Origin: an uncultured Bacteroidota bacterium
GTDB taxonomy: Bacteria; Bacteroidota; Bacteroidia; UBA7662
DNA: 15,061 nucleotides
Reading direction: 5' to 3'
NCBI GenBank assembly: GCA_903856555.1
Contig: CAIOCC010000045.1
Coordinates: 1-15,061, forward strand
Part shown: positions 1 through 5,812 of the stretch, in pieces
Numbering within the stretch: the first letter of the stretch is position 1
Layout of the letters: each line of letters begins with the position of its first letter
Program-made: the position numbers and the translations under genes
The notes under the pieces: model-generated
Told to the model about the DNA's origin: nothing
Seen by the model: only the letters and a program-made list of their open reading frames with translations
Database searches by the model: none

Positions 1-531
1 GGCAATCACCGGCAAAAACGCATTGTAAAAAAGCGCGGAACCGGCCCACGAAAAAGCCGCCAACACAAAACAAAAGATTCCCCAGGCCCAGGTATAGACC
101 GTCATCCCGTAAAGCCCAACGCAGGCCAGGCTGCCAACGGTGATAAAAAGATTCATCATGGCCTTGCGACGAGCTCCGTAATCCGCCATCCCCGAAAGCA
201 AAGGCGATACCATCGCGATACTCAGGTAGGCCAGGGCCAAGGCATAGGAATACAAGCTGCTGGCCGGAACCTCCCAGGAACCCAACCGCAAAAAAGAAAC
301 GGATTCGCTGGCCTGGCCCAGGCTGTTGGCCACCGGGCGGGTCCAGCCGTTTTGGTCCGAGACCGCCGCCGAAAGGCTGCTGTAATAGATGGGAAAAATG
401 GCCGTGGTAATGCAGAGATTGTAGACCGAATTGGCCCAATCGTACATGCACCAGGCCCGGATAACCGAAGGACGGTCCTTGACCAATTCTGCAGCGGGTC
501 CTGATGGGTTGGAAGGGTTGTTGGGGGTCAC
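1..531 (-). CDS. UMF1/Atg22-type MFS transporter, N-terminal part (runs off the window)
   Basis: This is the first 177 codons of a membrane transporter; the rest lies beyond the left edge. The translation contains AWCMYDWANSVYN near residues 27-39, the signature of the UMF1 (Atg22-like) branch of the major facilitator superfamily, followed by a hydrophobic helix (CITTAIFPIYY). Further hydrophobic segments (YALALAYLSIAMVSPLLSG and later FCFVLAAFSWAGSALFYNAF) flank a basic loop (DYGARRKAM) like the MFS loop between helices 2 and 3. The start is taken as GTG at 531-529. An in-frame stop lies just upstream at 543-541, and the first in-frame ATG falls inside the signature, so it cannot be the start. 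The substrate is unknown; yeast Atg22 exports vacuolar amino acids, but bacterial members are mostly uncharacterised. It is divergent from the pterin-photolyase operon, with an exact TAnnTTTG box upstream. The family call is firm; the function is not. Confidence 0.85.
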   Translation of the reverse strand, partial: MTPNNPSNPSGPAAELVKDRPSVIRAWCMYDWANSVYNLCITTAIFPIYYSSLSAAVSDQNGWTRPVANSLGQASESVSFLRLGSWEVPASSLYSYALALAYLSIAMVSPLLSGMADYGARRKAMMNLFITVGSLACVGLYGMTVYTWAWGIFCFVLAAFSWAGSALFYNAFLPVIA

Positions 532-548
532 GTTAGGCGTTCAGACGA

Positions 549-556
549 CAAATCTA
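549..556 (-). promoter_or_regulatory. Candidate Bacteroidetes -7 box for the MFS gene
   Basis: Read on the minus strand the sequence is TAGATTTG, an exact match to the Bacteroidetes sigma-A -7 consensus TAnnTTTG. It lies 17 bases upstream of the proposed GTG start, which gives a leader of roughly 10 bases. I did not find a well-spaced -33 TTG element, so the support is the -7 box and its position only. Confidence 0.45.
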
Positions 557-592
557 ACCCGTTTTGGGCCTTAGGAAGACCCTGGCAAGGCA

Positions 593-604
593 GGGGGATC
601 CCCC
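593..604. promoter_or_regulatory. Perfect 12-bp palindrome in the divergent intergenic region
   Basis: Five G, then AT, then five C form a perfect palindrome. It is flanked by AAGG (587-590) and CCTT (605-608), which could extend it across a two-base bulge. It sits midway between the divergent MFS and PTPS-like genes, where an operator could act on both. A second, imperfect inverted repeat lies beside it: GGGCCTT (566-572) against AAGACCC (576-582). No regulator gene lies next to it in the window, so an operator role is only a guess. Confidence 0.3.
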
Positions 605-641
605 CCTTCAAACAAAAGGCAAGAGGCAGCGTTAATACCTC

Positions 642-675
642 ATGAAGATTCCCGTTACCTTATGAGGATTACCGT
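642..675 (+). repeat. Tandem 20-base imperfect duplication of the PTPS gene start, with a 7-codon leader ORF
   Basis: ATGAAGATTCCCGT at 642-655 is repeated as ATGAGGATTACCGT at 662-675, matching at 12 of 14 positions with a 20-base period. The upstream copy encodes the 7-residue peptide MKIPVTL. Its TGA (663-665) overlaps the ATG of the PTPS-like gene (662-664) as ATGA. The peptide resembles the first residues of the real protein (MRITV). Because 20 is not a multiple of three, the upstream copy is out of frame with the gene. It looks like a local duplication that left a decoy or coupled start. Confidence 0.5.
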
Positions 676-1072
676 CGGGCGCGTTGCCCACTTCAATGCC
701 GCTCACCGGCTCTTTCGCCGCGATTGGGACGAAAACCGCAACCGGGAAGTCTTCGGGAAATGCGCCCTTCCCCATTACCACGGGCACAATTACGAATTAA
801 AGGTCGAAGTCACCGGGACCGTTGACCCCGAAACCGGCTTTGTCATCGACCTCAAGCACCTGGCCGATCTGATTCGGGACCATGTGACCGAACGTTTTGA
901 CCACCAAAACCTGAACTTGGATGTTCCTGAATTTGCAGAACTCAACCCCACGGCTGAACATATCGCGGGGGTTGTTTGGCAAATCCTGCGCCGTGTTTTG
1001 CCTGCCCACCTTGATTTAAAAGTAATTTTGTATGAAACACCCCGAAACTATGCCATCTGCGAGGGAGCTTGA
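662..1072 (+). CDS. 6-pyruvoyl-tetrahydropterin synthase / 6-carboxytetrahydropterin synthase family enzyme
   Basis: This zinc enzyme acts on 7,8-dihydroneopterin triphosphate, the FolE product, to give a 6-substituted tetrahydropterin. Predicted zinc ligands are His15 (NAAHRL), His40 and His42 (HGHNY). Cys34 is the likely catalytic cysteine, Asp80-His81 the catalytic pair (FDHQNLNLDVPEFA) and Glu125 the pterin anchor (YETPRN). At 136 residues it has normal family length. The Cys to HGH spacing is C-x5-HGH, as in animal PTPS (CNNPNGHGHNY), not the C-x3-HGH of E. coli QueD. The DHxNLxxDVPxFA stretch is also PTPS-like. That favours a biopterin-type role over queuosine synthesis, although databases often label such proteins QueD. 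It is the first gene of the operon and overlaps folE by 41 bases. The start at 662 gives the usual short N-terminus before AHFNAAHRL. Confidence 0.88.
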   Translation: MRITVGRVAHFNAAHRLFRRDWDENRNREVFGKCALPHYHGHNYELKVEVTGTVDPETGFVIDLKHLADLIRDHVTERFDHQNLNLDVPEFAELNPTAEHIAGVVWQILRRVLPAHLDLKVILYETPRNYAICEGA

Positions 1073-1733
1073 TTTAATCGATGCCTACGAAAAGGGCGAA
1101 CTGCATTTGGCCAGTTCTCCGGATACCCCGTTGCGTGACGATGCCTTCGCCATGGACGACGATACCAAAATGCAATTGATCGCCCAGCATTTTCGGGAAA
1201 TCATGCATATTCTGGGCCTGGACCTCAGCGATGACAGCCTGCGGGGCACCCCGGATCGTGTCGCCAAAATGTATGTCAAAGAGATTTTTAGCGGACTGAA
1301 CCCGGCCAACAAACCCAGGGTCGCCCTTTTTGATAACAAATACGAGTACCAGCAAATGCTGGTGGAACGGGATATTAACCTGCATTCCAATTGCGAGCAC
1401 CACTTTGTTCCCATTGTGGGCAAGGTGCATGTCGCGTATTTCTCCTCGGGCAAGGTCATTGGTTTGTCCAAAATCAACCGACTGGTGCATTATTACGCCC
1501 GCCGGCCCCAGGTCCAAGAGCGTTTAACGCGACAAATAGCGACGGGTTTGCAAGAAGCCCTCCAAACCAGGGATGTGGCGGTGATGGTGGATGCAGCCCA
1601 CCTCTGCGTTTCGATGCGGGGGGTCCAAGACCACGGTGGTAGCACGGTCACCTCGGCTTACCACGGTCTCTTTGAGCAGGAATCCGTCCGTAACGAATTT
1701 CTCAAATACCTCGAAATCGGTAAAAACGCCTGA
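1032..1733 (+). CDS. folE: GTP cyclohydrolase I (type IA)
   Basis: It converts GTP to 7,8-dihydroneopterin triphosphate and formate, the entry step to folate and biopterin-type pterins. The 233-residue product carries the zinc ligands of the type IA enzyme: Cys121 and His124 in NCEHHF, and Cys192 in AAHLCVSMRG. The core motifs LRGTPDRVAKM (about 70-80), GLSKINRLV (144-152) and the RPQVQERLT helix are intact. The C-terminal stretch STVTSAYHGLF is also typical. The gene starts inside the PTPS-like gene in another frame. ATG 1032 gives a 41-base overlap, and a second in-frame ATG at 1050 (MPSARELDL) would shorten it to 23. Its TGA (1731-1733) overlaps the ATG of the SDR gene (1733) by one base, so translational coupling along the operon is likely. 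The functional call is secure; only the exact start is open. Confidence 0.95.
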   Translation: MKHPETMPSARELDLIDAYEKGELHLASSPDTPLRDDAFAMDDDTKMQLIAQHFREIMHILGLDLSDDSLRGTPDRVAKMYVKEIFSGLNPANKPRVALFDNKYEYQQMLVERDINLHSNCEHHFVPIVGKVHVAYFSSGKVIGLSKINRLVHYYARRPQVQERLTRQIATGLQEALQTRDVAVMVDAAHLCVSMRGVQDHGGSTVTSAYHGLFEQESVRNEFLKYLEIGKNA

Positions 1734-2461
1734 TGAGTGGCGTTTTTCATGGTCGCAGCCTCCTAGTGATCGGGGCTTCGTCCGGCATCGGGGCGGAATT
1801 GACACGTCAACTTTTGGACCAGGGCGCCCACGTGATTGCCTGGGGGCGTCGCAACCCGGGCGATGAGCAGTCCATGCCCGGTCTAACCTTCGCAGCGTGG
1901 GATGTGTTATCCGGTGAGGATCCTCCTGTTGCTTCCCTGCCAGAGGTCCTGCACGGCTTGGTTTATTTGCCGGGCAGCATTCCCTTGAAGCCTTTTCACC
2001 GAACCAGCCCCGATGATTTTCGTCAAACGATGGAGATTAATTTGTTGGGGGCCGTTCGCGCGGTGCAGGCCGCCCTCCCTGCCTTGAAACAAAGCGGGGA
2101 CGCCTCGGTGGTCTTGATGGGCACCGTGGCCAGTCGGATCGGTATGCCCTTTCACAGCGCCATTGCTGCAGCCAAATCCGCCCTGGAGGGCCTGGTCATC
2201 AGCCTGGCCGCCGAATACGCTGCCCAACGCATCCGCTTTAACGTCGTATCCCCCTCCCTCACACGTACACCGCTGGCTCAGAGCCTGTTATCAACCCCCG
2301 AAAAAGCCGAAGCCTCGGCCCGTCGCCATCCTTTGGGCCGGGTGGGTGAACCTTCGGATCCCGCCGCATTGGTTCGCTTTTTGCTAAGCCCCGAAGCGAA
2401 TTGGATCACCGGTCAGGTATGGGGCGTGGATGGAGGGTTGGGCAACCTCAAAGTCTTGTAA
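1733..2461 (+). CDS. Short-chain dehydrogenase/reductase family protein lacking the canonical catalytic Ser and Tyr
   Basis: This is a 242-residue classical-length SDR. The Rossmann motif GASSGIG is at 14-20. WGRR after the second strand (37-40) suggests NADPH preference. The helix Asn is at N103 (EINLLG), and SPSLTRTPLA (173-182) follows the usual PG segment. The usual NNAG is replaced by YLPGS (78-82). In the SDR active site, the YxxxK motif reads I144-A-A-A-K148, so Tyr is Ile, and the residue 13 before it, normally Ser, is Thr131. Lys148 remains. The substitutions look like a family trait, because the surrounding MPFHSAIAAAKSALEGL is otherwise well formed. The position between folE and the photolyase suggests a pterin substrate, analogous to sepiapterin or dihydropterin reductase. 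That is inference, and it may not be a reductase at all. It is coupled to folE by TGATG and precedes the photolyase by 12 bases. Confidence 0.85.
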   Translation: MSGVFHGRSLLVIGASSGIGAELTRQLLDQGAHVIAWGRRNPGDEQSMPGLTFAAWDVLSGEDPPVASLPEVLHGLVYLPGSIPLKPFHRTSPDDFRQTMEINLLGAVRAVQAALPALKQSGDASVVLMGTVASRIGMPFHSAIAAAKSALEGLVISLAAEYAAQRIRFNVVSPSLTRTPLAQSLLSTPEKAEASARRHPLGRVGEPSDPAALVRFLLSPEANWITGQVWGVDGGLGNLKVL

Positions 2462-2473
2462 CAAATCCCAAAA

Positions 2474-3793
2474 ATGACAAGCGCCGGGGATATAGCGGTC
2501 TTTTGGTTCCGCCGGGATCTGCGCCTGCGCGATAACCGTGCTTTGGAGCAGGCGCATCGAAGCGGTTTACCCGTTTTGGGGATTTTTGTTTTGGACCGCA
2601 ACATCCTGGAACTACTGGAGAATCCCGAGGACGGCCGCGTTAGCTTTTTGGTGCGCACCCTGGGCGAACTGCGCCTGGAACTGCAGGCCCAAGGCAGCGA
2701 TTTGTTGGTGCTGCATAGCACGCCCGTTGAGGCCTGGACCCATGTCACCCAGACTTTCCGGGTTGGTCAGGCCTTTTGGAACCGGGACTACGAACCCTAC
2801 GCCGTTCAACGAGACCGCCAAATCTTGGATCTTTTGGAAGGCCAAGGGATCCAAGTTCGGACCGAAGCAGACCATACTTTGATGGAACCCGGCACGGTGC
2901 TGAAACCGGACGGACAACCCTACACCGTTTTTACGCCTTATTCCAAGACCTGGCGTCAAAAAATCCGCAACGAAGATTGGAACCCCAGCCCCCTGGAGTC
3001 TCGACCTTCTCCCCGCTGGTTGCCCCTTCCACCCCAAGCCATGCCCACCCTCGAAAGTTTGGGGTTTCGTCCGACGCGTCTGGTCCTGCCCGAACCCTTG
3101 ATTCATCGGGACATCTTGGCGCGTTATGCCGAACAAAGGGACCTGCCTGCGGTTCACGGAACCAGCCGACTCGGCCTGCACCTGCGTTTTGGGACCCTCT
3201 CGGTCCGGGAACTCGCGCAGCAGGCCATGGGACTGAGTGATACCTTCATCAACGAGTTGATATGGCGGGATTTTTACCAGAGCATCCTCTGGTACTATCC
3301 CCACACCACCGAACGCGCTTTCAAACCGGCCTACGATCGTATCGAATGGCGGAATAATCCCGATGAATTCGAGCGATGGTGCCAGGGCCAAACCGGGTAT
3401 CCTTTGGTCGATGCAGGGATGCGAGAATTGTTAGAAACCGGGTGGATGCACAACCGGGTTCGCATGGTGGTGGCCAGCTTTTTGACCAAGCACCTGTTGA
3501 TTGATTGGCGTTGGGGCGAAGCCTGGTTCGCCAAACATCTCCTGGATTTTGAGCAAGCCAGCAATGTGGGGGGCTGGCAATGGGCCGCCGGTTGCGGGAA
3601 CGATGCCGCGCCTTATTTCAGGGTCTTTAATCCCTACGAGCAGGCTCGCAAATTCGATCCCCAAGGCGTGTACATCCGGCGCTGGGTGCCCGAAATCGAT
3701 CAAATCACCTACACCAGGCCCATCGTAGACCATCCGATGGCCCGCAACAGGGCCTTGGAAACCTACAAAAAAGCGCTAGCCTCGGTATCCTAG
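2474..3793 (+). CDS. phrB: Deoxyribodipyrimidine photolyase (class I CPD photolyase/cryptochrome family)
   Basis: It repairs cyclobutane pyrimidine dimers with blue light, using reduced FAD. The protein has 439 residues: an N-terminal antenna domain (VFWFRRDLRLRDN at 9-21), a linker, and a C-terminal FAD domain. By alignment from memory with E. coli PhrB, the Trp electron chain is W368 (GGWQW), W345 (DWRWGE) and W292 (IEW). The FAD-facing Asn is N364. The dimer-binding residues are E261 and W264 (NELIWRDFY) and M331 (WMHNRVRM). All are present, favouring true CPD repair over a signalling cryptochrome. The E. coli folate-antenna residues Asn108/Glu109 are replaced by Tyr/Ala (YEPYAVQRD at 106-114), so the antenna is probably not bound as in E. 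coli. Last gene of the pterin operon. Its TAG stop overlaps the stop of the convergent gene within one CTAG. Confidence 0.93.
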   Translation: MTSAGDIAVFWFRRDLRLRDNRALEQAHRSGLPVLGIFVLDRNILELLENPEDGRVSFLVRTLGELRLELQAQGSDLLVLHSTPVEAWTHVTQTFRVGQAFWNRDYEPYAVQRDRQILDLLEGQGIQVRTEADHTLMEPGTVLKPDGQPYTVFTPYSKTWRQKIRNEDWNPSPLESRPSPRWLPLPPQAMPTLESLGFRPTRLVLPEPLIHRDILARYAEQRDLPAVHGTSRLGLHLRFGTLSVRELAQQAMGLSDTFINELIWRDFYQSILWYYPHTTERAFKPAYDRIEWRNNPDEFERWCQGQTGYPLVDAGMRELLETGWMHNRVRMVVASFLTKHLLIDWRWGEAWFAKHLLDFEQASNVGGWQWAAGCGNDAAPYFRVFNPYEQARKFDPQGVYIRRWVPEIDQITYTRPIVDHPMARNRALETYKKALASVS

Positions 3794-4887
3794 ACCGACT
3801 CAAGCCAGCGACACCCTTCCAGGGAAACCACCCATTCGGGCCCCATGGCCGAGGCAGGTGTGCACCATCCGCTTCGTCCCTGCTCCCGCAGGGCACCCAG
3901 TTGTTGGACCAGTCCCACCGAGGTCATCGCCGTAAGCCGGTAACTTTCGGGCAAGACCAGGCGAGCCTCCCGAACCCGTCCATCGGGATGCGAAATTTTT
4001 CCGTAAACCAGGGCTTGACCTTGTTCCAATTCGCTCGCACTCGGGCCCCAAACCTTGCGATCCACCCAGCGGACCAACCAACGACGAAAAAAAGGTTTTT
4101 GGAGCAAAGGATTGAACAGGGCCTGCATGCGCAGCAATCGATGCACCCAGGGTCGTGCCGCTGTCATGGTCACGATGTTAGGGATGCCGGTACTGGTCCA
4201 AGCGGTGAACAGGTCTCCCCAAGGGATGCTCATGCAAAAACGCTGAGCCAACCCAAAGTCGATGGTGGTGCCCAGCCGGCCTATGGGCTTGGCCACAAGC
4301 CGACCCCCCACCCGTTCGGCACCGGGATCCCCCAGCCGCGTCAACATGGATCGGAGAGTTCCATGGGATACCCGACTCCCTCGGTTCACAAAAGCCAAAA
4401 TCAAGCGATCGCTTCCCGGCAATTCGGAGGCCAATTTCATGGCCATGCAATCGGTGGGCACGACATCAAAACCAGTGCCCGGCAGGAGGAGAATACCGGC
4501 CTCCTTGGCCTTGGCATCCAGGGCATGCAGCCCCTCCAACACCGCGAGCTCCCCCGTGATATCCAAATAATCAATACCCAAACGCAGGCAGGCTTCCACC
4601 ATGGGACGGTAGGTGTGCACAAAGGGTCCGGCGCAATGCAAAACCGCCCCCATTCCCTGCAGGCCTGCATCAACCTGCTCCGGCGTTTCCAAGCCAAAAA
4701 CCCGGGTTTCCAATCCGGTATCCAGGCCCATGGCCAGAATTTGTTCTCGGTTCCGGCCTGCCAATACCGGCTGCAAACCCTTTCGCAACGCCTCGGCCAC
4801 CACCAATCGGCCGGTATAGCCGTTGGCCCCGTAGATCATCCAAGGAGCTATGGGCTTGGAGGGGGGCATCGAAGGATCAGGAAGCAT
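3790..4887 (-). CDS. Saccharopine dehydrogenase-like NAD(P)-binding protein (trans-acting enoyl reductase-like)
   Basis: This is a 365-residue oxidoreductase-like protein. A Rossmann nucleotide-binding motif YGANGYTGRL occurs at about 18-27, followed by LAGRN, LHCAGPF and GIDYLDITGE, then GTGFDVVPTDCMA. These are hallmarks of the saccharopine-dehydrogenase NAD(P)-binding family, which also includes mycobacterial trans-acting enoyl reductases. The length and the C-terminal half do not fit lysine biosynthesis enzymes, so the substrate is unknown. Reading further upstream in this frame would overlap the flavin-reductase gene completely, so the start is limited to ATG 4887 (11-base overlap) or ATG 4869 (359 residues, no overlap). 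I took 4887. A third ATG lies just before the Rossmann strand. It is the last gene of a minus-strand group with the flavin-reductase-like and fumarylacetoacetase-type genes, so a role in the same catabolic route is possible but unproven. It converges on the photolyase. Confidence 0.8.
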   Translation of the reverse strand: MLPDPSMPPSKPIAPWMIYGANGYTGRLVVAEALRKGLQPVLAGRNREQILAMGLDTGLETRVFGLETPEQVDAGLQGMGAVLHCAGPFVHTYRPMVEACLRLGIDYLDITGELAVLEGLHALDAKAKEAGILLLPGTGFDVVPTDCMAMKLASELPGSDRLILAFVNRGSRVSHGTLRSMLTRLGDPGAERVGGRLVAKPIGRLGTTIDFGLAQRFCMSIPWGDLFTAWTSTGIPNIVTMTAARPWVHRLLRMQALFNPLLQKPFFRRWLVRWVDRKVWGPSASELEQGQALVYGKISHPDGRVREARLVLPESYRLTAMTSVGLVQQLGALREQGRSGWCTPASAMGPEWVVSLEGCRWLESV

Positions 4888-5812
4888 CACCAACGGGGAC
4901 AAAGGCCAAGGCCAGGGCCTCGTCCAGGGCGCCCTTCTCGGCGAGTTGTAGAATTTGTTGGAACAAAACGTAGCAACCCGGATCCCCCGCCCTGAGCGGA
5001 AAAGACCCTTGAGGATGCAGGGCACGGAACCGCTCTTGGGCTTCAAGAATCTTGGATGCGTCGGGTGGAGCCGACAGGTTGCCCAATCGACCCAACAAAT
5101 TCCCCGTGATCCCCGGCTGCTGTTGCAACCAGGCGGGCAAAGCATCAACTCCCATGCCGCAATGGCGGTTGGGTTTGGGGACCTCAAATAGCGCCCCCGC
5201 TGCCCGGCTGTACCAATCCCCGCCCAATCGGGCCACGGGATCCAGGGCCCGCGGGTCGGGTACCCCGTTCGCATCCAAAACATCCTCTGCCAAGTGGGCG
5301 TAAATCACTTCACATATAACCAAATTACCCGCTCCGCCGTTTTGACCCAAGGGCTTAACCTCCAGAACTTTGCATTCAAATTGAACCGGGGATTCGGCCA
5401 CCCGGGGGGGTTGCACCCGCTTGGATGGCAAGGCGGTCAGGCCGGCCTTGGTAAATTCATTGACCCCGGATGGGTACTCCGCAGAGGCCAGGGAAACCTG
5501 TTCCACCAAGGCGTAGGGTACCACCTGAACCACCACTTCGGGAACCTCCATCACATTGTCCAGGGTATGCTTGGTGCTGCCATCGCGAACCCGCCGAGCG
5601 GGTGAAAAAATCAAAACCGGAGGATCGGCACTAAAAACATTGAAAAAACTAAAGGGCGACAGGTTGACTTCGCCCTGGGCATTCACCGTGGATACCAATG
5701 CGACCGGCCGGGGGGCCACGGCGCTTTGCAAAATTTGTTGAACCGTGGCCGTTGCCTGCCCGCGGGGGTCCCATTCCCGGAAAATCCTGTTCAGCGGGAC
5801 TTGGTTGCTCAT
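4877..5812 (-). CDS. Flavin reductase-like FMN-binding split-barrel protein
   Basis: The 311-residue protein belongs to the flavin reductase-like split-barrel family. The motif region SAVAPRPVALVSTVNAQG (about 30-47), followed by NLSPFSFFNVFSADPP and GSTKHTLDN, is the typical FMN-binding part. VICEVIYAHL and the WYSRAAGALFEVPKP segment complete the barrel. The protein is longer than simple flavin reductases because of a roughly 90-residue C-terminal helical extension. From memory, related proteins sit in Bacteroidetes tyrosine-breakdown clusters next to homogentisate pathway genes, which fits the hydrolase gene just upstream. Its own reaction is not known. The ATG at 5812 overlaps the hydrolase TGA as ATGA, and an A8 run lies 6-13 bases before the ATG. 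That run could serve as an A-rich translation start enhancer or as a slippery site. Confidence 0.85.
   Translation of the reverse strand: MSNQVPLNRIFREWDPRGQATATVQQILQSAVAPRPVALVSTVNAQGEVNLSPFSFFNVFSADPPVLIFSPARRVRDGSTKHTLDNVMEVPEVVVQVVPYALVEQVSLASAEYPSGVNEFTKAGLTALPSKRVQPPRVAESPVQFECKVLEVKPLGQNGGAGNLVICEVIYAHLAEDVLDANGVPDPRALDPVARLGGDWYSRAAGALFEVPKPNRHCGMGVDALPAWLQQQPGITGNLLGRLGNLSAPPDASKILEAQERFRALHPQGSFPLRAGDPGCYVLFQQILQLAEKGALDEALALAFVPVGDAS

Noticed and set aside
662..1072. Calling the first operon gene queD
   Set aside because: The C-x5-HGH spacing and the DHxNLxxDVPxFA segment match animal PTPS better than E. coli QueD, and no other queuosine gene is nearby; the symbol was left blank.
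3901..4995. 364-codon open frame on the plus strand
   Set aside because: It lies antisense to the saccharopine-dehydrogenase-like gene, its translation is low-complexity and rich in Gln, His, Gly and Pro, and no family motif is visible.
4888..5283. N-terminal extension of the saccharopine-dehydrogenase-like gene
   Set aside because: It overlaps the flavin-reductase gene entirely, and its residues (many Trp, Pro, Arg) resemble nothing expected before the Rossmann motif.
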